11,286 nt of DNA from Candidatus Methanoperedentaceae archaeon (GTDB lineage Archaea; Halobacteriota; Methanosarcinia; Methanosarcinales; Methanoperedenaceae), in NCBI GenBank assembly GCA_027371625.1, contig DAHXMQ010000268.1, positions 1-11,286 of the forward strand. The letters are read 5' to 3'. Below the pieces are notes generated by a model, which searched no databases, was not told where the DNA came from, and worked only from the letters and a program-made list of their open reading frames with translations. A program made the position numbers and the translations under genes. The first letter of the stretch is position 1; each line of letters starts with the position of its first letter. Shown here in pieces: positions 1 to 7,308 of this stretch.

Positions 1-1276
1 AGAGGTCGCTTATCATCTCTTTTGGAGAACCTGGCGCTGGAGGCTTGATTTCAGTTGGCAAGCCCATCAGATACGCAGAGAGAACCACAAGGTCATCCAT
101 TCTCATCTCCAGCTTGAGCTCATCCCTGCCGTCGAGAAGGTTGCGCCTGCAGAACGGGCATGTACTGATTACTATTTCAGCACCTGTGGCTTTTGCATCG
201 GTCATTCTATCCTTGGCAACAGCCAGCGCAAGGTCAGGAAGACCTGCCTTCACTCCTCCGCCAGCGCCACAGCATCTTTGCTCATTACGGTTGCGTTCCA
301 TTTCCACAAACTTGACGCCGGGCATGCTCTTTAAGACCTTCCTGGGCTCCTCGAACACGCCTACATGCCTTCCGAGGTGGCAGGGGTCGTGATAGGTAAC
401 TGTTTTGTCAAAACTCTTTTCCCACTTTATCTTTCCCTGCTCGATCTGCTCTGCAAGGAACTGCGACATGTGGATTGCTTCGAATGGCAGCGGTTTGCCG
501 TATGCTCGAGGCCAATCGATCTTTGCAGCCCTGAAGCATCCGGCGCAGGCAAATACCACCCGTTTTGCGCCTCGCGCCTTGAGCGCTTCGATATTATGCA
601 TGGCTGAAAGTTTCGGGACATCGCCGAGATGCTGCTGTCCTGTCCTTATGAGCGCAGAGGAGCAGCACCATTCATCCTCGCCGAGAACCATGAAAGGAAC
701 ATTGAGCTTGTTCAGAATTCTTGCCGTGTTGACGCAGAGCACCTGCTGGTTGTATCCCGCAGTGCAGCCGATGAAGTATGCAATATCAGACTTTTCTGCG
801 ATTTTGATATCTGGCGTCACCCAGGCAAGTCGGTCTTTTTGCTGCTTCATATACGGGTTGTGCTGTTCACCTATGAGCTTGGGGAAAAGGCTCTGTTTGC
901 CGAAGGGACCTGTGCCGTGCTTTACAAGGTCTGCACGGGTGGCTTCCCAGAGTTCGATGGTATCGATGCCTGCGCAGCATACAGTACCGCACATCCCGCA
1001 GGTGGTGCAGTTGTACAGGTCATCCGTGAATTTCTTGATCTCCTCGGGCGGGATTGCAGCGGGTCCGAAGAGTTTTGCTTTCCAGCCATAGGTTTTGTTC
1101 ATGAATTCTCGCCAGCGGACGATTTTATCCCTGGGTTCTATAGCCTGGTCTTTGTTCCTTGCAGCATACGTCGGGCAGTACTTGACGCACTCTCCGCATC
1201 GTGTGCATGCATCGTACTCCATCAATTGCATTGGTGTTAGATTGTGAAGTAAAATTGCAGGTTTATTTTTTGCCAT
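1..1276 (-). CDS. hdrD: Heterodisulfide reductase subunit D (HdrD), 3' end outside window
   Basis: HdrD is the catalytic Fe-S subunit of the membrane-bound HdrDE complex of Methanosarcinales-type archaea, which reduces CoM-S-S-CoB with electrons from HdrE. The 425 residues visible carry two ferredoxin-type 4Fe-4S sites (C24, C27, C30, C34 and C90, C93, C96, C100). They also carry two complete cysteine-rich CCG-type repeats: C171, C204-C205, C244, C247 and C299, C335-C336, C373, C376. Wording such as [32 protein letters not shown] and [11 protein letters not shown] closely matches methanosarcinal HdrD as I remember it. The first repeat reads CCS rather than CCG; its cysteines are intact. The ATG at 1276 has a good ribosome site (AGGAGAT, 1281-1287). 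It lies 53 bp after hdrE on the same strand, the usual hdrED operon. No stop codon is present before the window edge. Confidence 0.95.
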   Translation of the reverse strand, partial: MAKNKPAILLHNLTPMQLMEYDACTRCGECVKYCPTYAARNKDQAIEPRDKIVRWREFMNKTYGWKAKLFGPAAIPPEEIKKFTDDLYNCTTCGMCGTVCCAGIDTIELWEATRADLVKHGTGPFGKQSLFPKLIGEQHNPYMKQQKDRLAWVTPDIKIAEKSDIAYFIGCTAGYNQQVLCVNTARILNKLNVPFMVLGEDEWCCSSALIRTGQQHLGDVPKLSAMHNIEALKARGAKRVVFACAGCFRAAKIDWPRAYGKPLPFEAIHMSQFLAEQIEQGKIKWEKSFDKTVTYHDPCHLGRHVGVFEEPRKVLKSMPGVKFVEMERNRNEQRCCGAGGGVKAGLPDLALAVAKDRMTDAKATGAEIVISTCPFCRRNLLDGRDELKLEMRMDDLVVLSAYLMGLPTEIKPPAPGSPKEMISDL

Positions 1277-1329
1277 GTTTATCTCCTATGTTTGCATATT
1301 ATAAATATTGTTCGTAATAAGACTAACTA

Positions 1330-2148
1330 TCAAGGGTTCACCTCAACATAGCCGCCTTTGTTTATCATGATGACAAGCGGTGTCACGAACATGTGGAAGA
1401 GCTTGCTGAAGGGTAGATAGGCAATGCAGAACAGCAGTGTGAAGGTCTCGTGGAAAACCAACGTAACGTTATCGAAAAAGCCCGGGTACTTTATGATGTA
1501 TGTGCTTATTAACATACGACCGGGTACGTGGTAAACATCCAGCCTTAAGTAATAAGCAAGAAAGCCCGTAATTATAACGATGCTCAAACCGCCAATGGAA
1601 ATCCAGTCGATGCTTGTCCATCGTGCGGCAGGGACATCCATGAATGCGAGTCTTCTCACCGCTGCTATTATAATCCCAACGGTCAGCATTGAAGCAAGTG
1701 TAAGATTCACAGGCTTGAGAATATGGAATATCCAAGGGAAAAATGTCTGGTCGTTAAGGACGAAAGGCCCATAGAATTCCGCTACTGCTGCGACTACTGT
1801 TAGTATGAATAACCCGATAAATCCCCAGAAAATGAGTATGTGCATCACCCATTCAGTCTTTCTCCGCCGCCATGTCCTGCGCTGGAATAGACCGTCAAGG
1901 ATTATTATCCCGAGTGCTGCAGCCGTGCCCTTCTCAAAGATTCTATGGATTATCAGTTTTAGCGTGCCCCATGCACCGAGGGGTTGAGTTGCTCCTTCGG
2001 GGATGCCGCGTCCCCATTTCGATAGTTGCAGGTATAATCCTACAAAGAATATGATTACGGAGATAACAGCTACTGTAACCATTATTCTATAATCCATGAA
2101 AAGCGTGTCGAAAACTTCTTTACCGCCGATTTGTAAACCTTCTGTCAT
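1330..2148 (-). CDS. hdrE: Heterodisulfide reductase subunit E, membrane cytochrome b (HdrE)
   Basis: This 272-residue integral membrane protein belongs to the NarI/DsrM-like cytochrome b family and is the likely electron entry point of HdrDE, taking electrons from a reduced membrane carrier such as methanophenazine or a quinol. Hydrophobic segments lie near residues 22-40, 74-86, 100-122, 148-165, 183-200 and 228-246. Candidate heme-ligand histidines include H103 ([10 protein letters not shown]), H142, H233 (VFHETF) and H252. Length is close to known HdrE, about 260 residues as I recall. The start at 2148 is set by AGGAGG at 2153-2158, five bases from the ATG. It is first in the operon and hdrD follows after 53 bp. 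The identification leans on the HdrD neighbour, because isolated members of this family are hard to separate from DsrM or HmeC types. Confidence 0.9.
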   Translation of the reverse strand: MTEGLQIGGKEVFDTLFMDYRIMVTVAVISVIIFFVGLYLQLSKWGRGIPEGATQPLGAWGTLKLIIHRIFEKGTAAALGIIILDGLFQRRTWRRRKTEWVMHILIFWGFIGLFILTVVAAVAEFYGPFVLNDQTFFPWIFHILKPVNLTLASMLTVGIIIAAVRRLAFMDVPAARWTSIDWISIGGLSIVIITGFLAYYLRLDVYHVPGRMLISTYIIKYPGFFDNVTLVFHETFTLLFCIAYLPFSKLFHMFVTPLVIMINKGGYVEVNP

Positions 2149-2189
2149 TTTTCCTCCTATGTGCCTTGATGGCTTTCCTCCTAAGAATC

Positions 2190-2201
2190 ACTTTTATATT
2201 A
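2190..2201. promoter_or_regulatory. TATA-like element between divergent hdrE and dinB remnant
   Basis: The element reads CTTTTATATT on the plus strand and AATATAAAAG on the minus strand. On the minus strand it predicts a start near 2170 and a leader of about 20 nt containing the hdrE ribosome site. On the plus strand it predicts a start near 2222, just before the dinB ATG at 2235. One AT-rich element could serve either or both. This is inferred from spacing only. Confidence 0.45.
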
Positions 2202-2234
2202 AGCTTTCGTTATTTCGTTATGTGGCATGAGAAA

Positions 2235-2721
2235 ATGGAGAGCAGGATAATCCTCCATGTCGATATGGACAGCTTCTTTGCATCCGTGGAGGTGAGGGAG
2301 AAACCTGAGCTTGCAGGCAAGCCAGTTGTAGTTGGCGCAGACCCGAAAGGAGGAAAGGGAAGAGGAATGCTGCAAATCCATTAGCAGGGAGACGACCTTC
2401 GAGGAGGATACCGATGATGCTGTGGTTCTTTTCCGGACGATGGAGGAACTGGCAGAGGATGTCCACAGGTCGCTTGTTGACGAAGGCTTCCTTTTCAAGA
2501 CGCTGACGATAAAGGTGAGATACAAACATTTCATAACCCGCACGAGAGCGCATACACTTGCGCACTATACGGATGAACAGGGCGTGATAAAGGAAACGGC
2601 GAAGGCGCTGTTAAAGGAGTTTATAAATGGGAAGCTGGTGAGGCTGATAGGGGTAAGACTGTCGAATCTTGAGAAGCGGAGAACGAGGCAGAGGTTGATG
2701 GAGGAGTTTGTGAGGTTTTAG
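2235..2721 (+). pseudogene. dinB: DNA polymerase IV (DinB) remnant with internal deletion and frame change
   Basis: Two pieces of an archaeal Y-family translesion polymerase are joined out of frame. Positions 2235-2366 encode the first 44 residues, including the metal-binding palm start HVDMDSFF (D10, D12) and the [10 protein letters not shown] turn. From about 2374 to 2721, in another frame, lies the C-terminal end: the KSISRE entry to the little-finger domain, then about 110 residues ending in IGVRLSNLE and a basic tail. The DinB centre is absent, including the second catalytic Asp-Glu pair, the fingers and the thumb. I estimate roughly 190-200 codons lost by comparison with a family of about 350 residues. 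The junction lies in 2367-2373. The N-terminal frame stops at 2384. It cannot encode an active polymerase. An assembly collapse is possible but would need to fall exactly here. Confidence 0.85.
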
Positions 2722-2762
2722 CATTTACTTTGAGCCCAGCTTCACAGTTCAAAAAGTTTCAC

Positions 2763-3173
2763 TTACATAATCTCTAAAAGTTCTTTTGTCGTATAGACCT
2801 TTACATTATTCTGCTGCTGAAACCCTTTATCCTCGCTCCATATCCCGTCAACCTTAGTCTTCATCGCAAGCGCCAGGAAGGGCGCATCATCTGGATCGAT
2901 ATCTTTCATGATTTCTTTAGCCTCCATATAGCAGTCCGCGTACTCTTCTTTCGGGTAAATGGTAATTCGCGAAAAGAGCGTTTCCATCACCTGCTGTAAA
3001 TCCGCGGGTGCAAGTTTTGACTTCTTTTCGATAATATCGGTATGCTTCAAAATTTCAGTAAAAGTATATTCCGGCGCAATAAATTCGATATTTGAATTCA
3101 TCAGAATATAACGCCTTATGGAGTTGGATATGAGGGGGGATATTATAATATTGGTGTCTATCACCAGTCTCAT
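2763..3173 (-). CDS. PIN-domain ribonuclease toxin, VapC-like
   Basis: This 136-residue protein has a PIN fold, the nuclease fold of VapC toxins, which cleave RNA with Mg2+ or Mn2+ bound by a cluster of acidic residues. Candidate ligands are D6 (VIDTNII), E40 (FTEIL), D96 (DIDPDDAPFLALA) and D115 (WSEDKGF). The DPDD-x-PFLALA block is typical of archaeal PIN proteins that accompany small ribbon-helix-helix partners. Length is normal and the frame is intact. The ATG at 3173 lies 9 bp after the antitoxin stop, with a weak GGGA before it, so translation is probably coupled. The cleavage target cannot be read from the sequence. Confidence 0.85.
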   Translation of the reverse strand: MRLVIDTNIIISPLISNSIRRYILMNSNIEFIAPEYTFTEILKHTDIIEKKSKLAPADLQQVMETLFSRITIYPKEEYADCYMEAKEIMKDIDPDDAPFLALAMKTKVDGIWSEDKGFQQQNNVKVYTTKELLEIM

Positions 3174-3182
3174 TTTCCCAAC

Positions 3183-3407
3183 TCACGCGATATCGTGTTG
3201 CTCCCGTATGGACTTTTTTATAAGTTTTCCGATTTCAACAGCGTCCTTTTCTGTTAACTCACTTTTCTGCAATATGCTATCGACTAATTGAATTTTCCGG
3301 GCGTATTCCCACATTGCATTTCTTGCAATTACACTCCATTTTATTTCATTGTGATGCTTTATGACGTTGTAGAGGTCGTCAGGGACAGATAAAGTCATTG
3401 TTGGCAT
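3183..3407 (-). CDS. Ribbon-helix-helix antitoxin, VapB-like
   Basis: This short protein (74 residues from ATG 3407) opens with MPTMTLSVPDDLYNVIK, the N-terminal strand and first helix of a ribbon-helix-helix DNA-binding fold. The phrase EIKWSVIARNAMWEY then matches the archaeal family paired with PIN toxins. The acidic/basic C-terminal part (about residues 40-74) would wrap the toxin. An upstream ATG at 3431 is in frame but adds residues unlike the family. A TATA-like element at 3431-3440 sits about 29 bp before 3407 and no ribosome site is visible, so the transcript may be leaderless. A second TATA at 3421-3426 would instead fit a start at 3398 (MTLSVPDD). It probably represses its own operon, as VapB proteins do. 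Confidence 0.8.
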   Translation of the reverse strand: MPTMTLSVPDDLYNVIKHHNEIKWSVIARNAMWEYARKIQLVDSILQKSELTEKDAVEIGKLIKKSIREQHDIA

Positions 3408-3420
3408 AAATTGAATTATG

Positions 3421-3442
3421 TTTATACACATATTTATGTGTT
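3421..3442 (-). promoter_or_regulatory. TATA-like elements for the vapBC-type operon
   Basis: The minus strand carries CACATAAATA (3431-3440) and GTATAAA (3421-3427). Their distances to the ATGs at 3407 and 3398 are 25-29 bp, the spacing expected for leaderless archaeal transcripts. No Shine-Dalgarno sequence lies before either ATG. This is inference from spacing. Confidence 0.45.
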
Positions 3443-3449
3443 ATGTCGC

Positions 3450-4364
3450 TCATATCCTCCACCCTCTCTCACCCTCAGCTTTCGCATATCCCAGAAATGC
3501 CGAATCGCTATCATGCGCCCGGAATCGCGCCTCTGCAATCTCCTTGTTCATGTTCGCATAGCAATAGACGCATCCGTGCGGACAGGTATCATAGGCTCCT
3601 ATGTCCACGCTCTCGGTGCAGCCGCATTCCGCTCGTGTGGGCTTTGGAGCATGCAAAAATTTCCTATTGAAAAGCTCTTCCACGAGCTTTCCATCGATGC
3701 AATGTGCCTTTTTGATGCGCGGATTTAGAAGGTAGTCGCCGCAGCAGGTATGAATATTAATCCCGTGCTTGCGCGCGATACCGGCAAGTTCGTTTGCAAG
3801 CTTAATCCTGAGATTGTTATCGGGGTCTGTGATTTTAATCCCGTATTTTGCCTGGAATCTTTCAAAGTTCGTCTTTACTTTTCCGTATCTGACGGCAAAG
3901 CTGAAATAGCATCGCTCAACATAGCCCTCAAGCTCTGAGGCAAGAGCTTTGAAATTTTTGATGTGAAAATCGTAATCTGTGATATCTGAAATGATAATCG
4001 GGTCGTATCTCCAGTTGATATGCTTGGGAGAATATCTTTTACTCAATTCTTTTAGGGCTTCAATTGCTGTTTCTTTGCCTGCTGTATTGCATTCAAAAAT
4101 CCCCGGCAAGCCTGTGATGGTATAATTGAAATAAAATTTATAGCCAAGAGCTTCGATTGTCCTCAGGTTTTCGAGGAAAGGCTTGAAATTCTTCGACCAG
4201 AAAACAAAGCAGATGACATCCTCAGGCTTCAGCGATACTACGTATTTTTGCCCTCCGAACGGATTCACATATCCGGCGAAGCCTTCTTTCAACCTGTTCA
4301 TGAACCAGTCGCCGTAGAATGCCGGGATGTCCGTGCGGCGTGAGACCGAGATTATCCTGCTCAT
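3450..4364 (-). CDS. DUF1848 family Fe-S protein with a C-terminal radical-SAM-like cysteine motif
   Basis: This protein of 304 residues belongs to DUF1848, whose function is unknown. The N-terminus MSRIISVSRRTDIPAFYGDW and the block ICFVFWSKNFKPF are family hallmarks. Conserved cysteines follow: C207-C208 (HTCCGD), C222 (AHCIDG), C247 and C249 (ECGC), and the final C261-x3-C265-x2-C268 (CPHGCVYCYAN). The last motif matches the cluster-binding motif of radical SAM enzymes but lies near the C-terminus rather than the N-terminus. The ATG at 4364 gives the canonical MSRIISVSRR start; a TTG at 4373 is in frame but unlikely. No ribosome site is clear. A TATA-like box (4411-4420) would give a leader of about 25 nt. 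It ends 43 bp before the antitoxin start and is probably transcribed separately. A modifying or redox role is only a guess. Confidence 0.85.
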   Translation of the reverse strand: MSRIISVSRRTDIPAFYGDWFMNRLKEGFAGYVNPFGGQKYVVSLKPEDVICFVFWSKNFKPFLENLRTIEALGYKFYFNYTITGLPGIFECNTAGKETAIEALKELSKRYSPKHINWRYDPIIISDITDYDFHIKNFKALASELEGYVERCYFSFAVRYGKVKTNFERFQAKYGIKITDPDNNLRIKLANELAGIARKHGINIHTCCGDYLLNPRIKKAHCIDGKLVEELFNRKFLHAPKPTRAECGCTESVDIGAYDTCPHGCVYCYANMNKEIAEARFRAHDSDSAFLGYAKAEGERGWRI

Positions 4365-4410
4365 TTTCTTCAAGGTTATCTTGCTCGTATGTCCACATAA
4401 CCGCGATGCA

Positions 4411-4420
4411 GTTTATAATT
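4411..4420 (-). promoter_or_regulatory. TATA-like box of the DUF1848 gene
   Basis: AATTATAAAC on the minus strand predicts a transcript start near 4390, about 25 nt before the ATG at 4364. It lies just beyond the U-run of the hairpin at 4431-4452, so this gene appears to have its own promoter rather than depend on readthrough from the metal operon. Confidence 0.45.
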
Positions 4421-4430
4421 TCTTGTACTT

Positions 4431-4452
4431 AAAAAAAGTCGGCAAAAGCCGA
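4431..4452 (-). terminator. Hairpin plus T7 run after the metal operon
   Basis: On the minus strand TCGGC-TTTT-GCCGA is a 5-bp stem with a 4-nt loop, followed by C and seven T residues. It lies about 100 bp after the stop codon of the FTR1-polyferredoxin gene. A U-run is the usual archaeal termination signal, so this is a likely end of that transcript or of the small RNA proposed at 4431-4505. Confidence 0.55.
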
Positions 4453-4505
4453 TAGAATAGAATCGTTGACGGGATATAGGAGGAAACTACTTCGACTTTT
4501 GCCTG
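4431..4505 (-). ncRNA. Candidate structured small RNA or 3' UTR element
   Basis: An 11-bp imperfect inverted repeat (4493-4503 with 4441-4451) encloses a 41-nt loop. Read from the minus strand it pairs fully with one G-U; from the plus strand the same position is a C-A mismatch, which favours minus-strand transcription. A TATA-like AAAGTATATATC (4527-4538) lies about 25 bp before the stem, and a T7 run follows it, which would give an RNA of about 75 nt. The long stem and the short terminator hairpin share bases and cannot form together. The loop holds TTTCCTCCTAT, complementary to ribosome-binding sites. It could equally be part of the 3' UTR of the gene before it. No known RNA family is recognised. 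Confidence 0.3.
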
Positions 4506-4552
4506 ATATTATATACGTCAATTGCCGATATATACTTTACGGCAGCCCATTT

Positions 4553-6634
4553 CTAAGTAAGGTCAATAACATTACCCGATGCAAACCATCTAAGCCACAC
4601 CAGAAGGATTCCTGTAAGGGCAAAAGCTACCGGAATAAAAGCAAATATTGCTTTTCTGCCTGCATGGTTCCTGGTTATAGAGACACCCAATAGCATGCTC
4701 CAGATAAAGGTAGCACAGAGCAGGATAATCGATGCAGGCACAAGAATATGGAAGAACTCAAGAGAATCGTCACCCATTGCAATAATCGCAGTACCGAACT
4801 CTATAGGAAGGAAAATGTAACCGAAATTGGTAATAACTTCCCTGTATTTGGTGCCGCTTAATGCTGAGGCTGCTGCGCATACGATTAAGTAAAGAGATGC
4901 GGCAGAGATAATTGATCCCAGTGCAAAAAAGGGGAATGGCAGCTCAGGGAGCACTACCTCCCATCTGACGAACGCCATGTACATGCCTATCAAGCCAGCA
5001 ATGAATACCGACTCCCATACATTTGGAGAATAAGGTTTTAGCAATTCAGCGCCTGGCATGCGGAGCCCGGCATGAATGCCATTACGTGGACAATTTTTAA
5101 CGCAGTTCCAGCATTCAAGGCAGTACCTGTTGGAGTCAAGCTGGTTAGGATTCAGGAACATCGGGCATGTTGCGGCTTTTTCTGAGCCTGACAGACATTC
5201 CTTTGTACTGCAATTGTCGCAGGTAGTGGACTTTGGACGTATTCCAAAAATGCTCAGTCTGGCTATTCTTGCAAGCCAGCCGCCGATAGGACATAGATAC
5301 CGGCACCATGTGCCCCTCCTGAACAGAAAGCTAACTGAGACTGCAAGCACAAATATGGATATAAAAAGATAGGTTCCAAGGCGTGCCACAGACTGTACTG
5401 GATAAGACTTCACGATTAGAGTGATAACGATGAAAGAAACCGGCAGTACCCAGCCCGCTCTCATATACGGAGCATTGGGCGCCTTTCCAAGAAGCTTATC
5501 CGATATAGAGCGGGCTGCATTCGCAAGACCTCTCAGGGGGCACAGGTTGCCACACCAGAAACGTCCCAGGAACACCGTTGATATAGAGACCAATGGCAGC
5601 CAGATTACCCAGATAACAAAATTCCAGAGATTATTATCATTTCCTTTCAAGTAGAACTGACCGAGCTTCAGGTATCCTTCCTGGAAAGGGCCGATGCCTA
5701 TGCCAAAATAACCCACTACCAGCAGAAAAGCTAAGAATATCCCCATAATAGCAAACAGAATATTAGGCACCCATCGACTGCGTACGAAACCGTAAAACCA
5801 GTGCTGGCTTTTGAGAGGGCTGAAAGGGTCTGCATAATCCTTTTCTCTATGGTATCCTGTGAAATCAACTGATAGATATACTATGAGGGCAAGGTAAGTG
5901 AGATAGAAAACAACCTGCAAAACCGAAGGCTGGCTGCTGTAACCAAAAAGGGTGTAAAGCAAACTACCCAGTACGCTATGTTCGCTAAGAATCTGGCTGG
6001 TATCCCATGCAGCAATGGTGCCGGGAAGAATACCAGCAGCCTGCAATGCACGGGTCGCCTGCCCTGTAAGTCCTGCTGCGAAAACGATCAATATTATCCC
6101 AGTATATTTGAAGAATTTCCTGAGGTCAAGCATGTACATGCCTTTGAACATTAACCCTGCGAAAAATACAGTTGCAGCGATTCCAAACATCAGTCCGGTT
6201 ATAACGCTGTTAAAAGAGGACACAGCAAGCGTCCCTCCAAGGAAGAGGACTGTCTCCACACCCTCCCTGAAAACAGACAGGAACGCCAAACCTGCAATTC
6301 CTAAAACACGCCTTGAAGCTACAATACTATCAACTTTTTCATGAAGTTCACCCTTGATTTCTCTGGAATTCCGCGACATCCAGAGTATCATGTAGGTTAA
6401 AACAACAACAGCAGAGAGCGTTGCAATGCCTTCAAAAACCTCCCCCGATACCCTGTACAGTTCTCCAAAAATCAATGCTACAATTAGACTTGCTGCTATC
6501 GCGGCTGCTGTGCCGATATACAGGTACCTATAGAGGTCTTTCCTTCCAACTTTTCCCAGATAAGCAGCCAAAATACCGACTATCAATGCTGCCTCTGTTC
6601 CTTCTCTTAAAGTTAATACGAATGATTCTATCAT
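4553..6634 (-). CDS. FTR1 iron permease fused to a membrane polyferredoxin (FtrC-FtrD-like)
   Basis: This 693-residue membrane protein joins two modules. Residues 1 to about 255 are an FTR1/EfeU-type iron permease with both REXXE iron-binding motifs (REGTE 10-14, REGVE 123-127) and about seven membrane spans. From about 285 a NapH/NosR/CcoG-like part follows. It has two membrane-flanking C-x3-C-P motifs (C361/C365 and C444/C448) and two ferredoxin-type sites (C472, C475, C480, C490 and C505, C508, C511, C515). About five more hydrophobic segments close the protein. In the bacterial FtrABCD ferrous-iron system the permease (FtrC) and polyferredoxin (FtrD) are separate; here they are one chain, which suggests electron transfer coupled to iron movement. 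No FtrA or FtrB cupredoxin partner is visible here. The start at 6634 follows the repressor stop by 21 bp with a weak GATGATAGG, so it is the last gene of the metal operon. Confidence 0.85.
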   Translation of the reverse strand: MIESFVLTLREGTEAALIVGILAAYLGKVGRKDLYRYLYIGTAAAIAASLIVALIFGELYRVSGEVFEGIATLSAVVVLTYMILWMSRNSREIKGELHEKVDSIVASRRVLGIAGLAFLSVFREGVETVLFLGGTLAVSSFNSVITGLMFGIAATVFFAGLMFKGMYMLDLRKFFKYTGIILIVFAAGLTGQATRALQAAGILPGTIAAWDTSQILSEHSVLGSLLYTLFGYSSQPSVLQVVFYLTYLALIVYLSVDFTGYHREKDYADPFSPLKSQHWFYGFVRSRWVPNILFAIMGIFLAFLLVVGYFGIGIGPFQEGYLKLGQFYLKGNDNNLWNFVIWVIWLPLVSISTVFLGRFWCGNLCPLRGLANAARSISDKLLGKAPNAPYMRAGWVLPVSFIVITLIVKSYPVQSVARLGTYLFISIFVLAVSVSFLFRRGTWCRYLCPIGGWLARIARLSIFGIRPKSTTCDNCSTKECLSGSEKAATCPMFLNPNQLDSNRYCLECWNCVKNCPRNGIHAGLRMPGAELLKPYSPNVWESVFIAGLIGMYMAFVRWEVVLPELPFPFFALGSIISAASLYLIVCAAASALSGTKYREVITNFGYIFLPIEFGTAIIAMGDDSLEFFHILVPASIILLCATFIWSMLLGVSITRNHAGRKAIFAFIPVAFALTGILLVWLRWFASGNVIDLT

Positions 6635-6655
6635 CCTATCATCTCATATTGGGAT

Positions 6656-7306
6656 TCATTTTACCTTAATCTTTGAAGCGACTTCCCTTCCGAGGGCATA
6701 GCGCGAGCCAGAGACGCATACAATAAGAGGCCCGCCGAAAGGTGCCACTTCTTCCACCCTGACGCAAGCCTCTGGAATCAATCCAAGGGATGCGAGGTAC
6801 TGGAGCATTTTCGGGTCTTCTTCAAACACGCTGACGATAATCCCCTTCTCTTGAGCTTTTAGTTCTGATAATGACTTTACCTTTTCTTTCGCCACAGTAC
6901 CCTCCTTGTCAGGTATCGGATGACCGTGTGGGCAGGTCTTAGGATTACCGAGGCTCGTTGCAATGTGCTCTTCCATCTCAGGGCTTATGGCATGCTCAAG
7001 CCTGCATGCTTCATCGTGTACCTCATCCCATTTGTAGCCGAGAATATCTGTAAGCAAACGCTCTGAGAGCCGGTGCCTCCGGATGACTTTTTTTGCCATC
7101 CTGCTGCCTTCCGCTGTGAGGCACACGCCTTTTTCAGTATGGCTCACCAGCCCCTTTTGTTCAAGTTTTTTAACCATCTCTGAAACGGATGGCGGGGAGA
7201 GCTTCAGGTGCTCAGCAAGCCGGGACGTGCTCACAGGATGCGCTGCCTGCTGGAGTTTGTATATCGATTCGAGGTATTCCTCAATCCTAGGGGTATCTGC
7301 TTCCAT
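6656..7306 (-). CDS. DtxR/IdeR-type iron-dependent repressor with C-terminal FeoA/SH3 domain
   Basis: This is a metal-dependent transcription repressor of 216 residues from ATG 7306. Residues 5-65 form a winged helix-turn-helix (recognition region SPPSVSEMVKKLEQKGLV). A dimerisation and metal-binding domain follows, and an SH3-like FeoA domain fills about 138-216. Against DtxR the ancillary-site ligands (H78, E82, H97) and the primary-site C101, E104 and H105 (HDEACRLEH) are all kept. The cysteine favours an iron-type rather than MntR-type site, but the residue matching DtxR Met10 is Glu. The in-frame ATG at 7312 overlaps the preceding gene (ATGA) but leaves GGGGGTG only 1 nt away; 7306 gives 7 nt, so I prefer it. 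It lies inside the transport operon and probably controls it, and thus itself, through the palindrome at 8290-8305. Confidence 0.9.
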   Translation of the reverse strand: MEADTPRIEEYLESIYKLQQAAHPVSTSRLAEHLKLSPPSVSEMVKKLEQKGLVSHTEKGVCLTAEGSRMAKKVIRRHRLSERLLTDILGYKWDEVHDEACRLEHAISPEMEEHIATSLGNPKTCPHGHPIPDKEGTVAKEKVKSLSELKAQEKGIIVSVFEEDPKMLQYLASLGLIPEACVRVEEVAPFGGPLIVCVSGSRYALGREVASKIKVK

Positions 7307-7308
7307 AT

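Noticed and set aside
45..1240. Several open frames on the plus strand (45-392, 405-1091, 629-1240)
   Set aside because: They are antisense to hdrD, whose minus-strand frame has all expected cysteine motifs; the plus-strand products have no domain character and no ribosome sites.
1295..1310. TATA-like AATATTTATAAT between hdrE and hdrD
   Set aside because: A start 25 bp downstream would fall at about 1278 and cut off the AGGAGAT ribosome site, so it is probably just AT-rich spacer inside the operon.
4474..4490. AGGAGG ribosome-site-like sequence on the plus strand
   Set aside because: No ATG, GTG or TTG follows at a usable distance, and the frame around it is antisense to the FTR1 fusion; it is better explained as the loop of the minus-strand structure.
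3443..4693. Plus-strand frames opposite the DUF1848 and FTR1-fusion genes
   Set aside because: Shadows of conserved minus-strand genes, with no coding features of their own.
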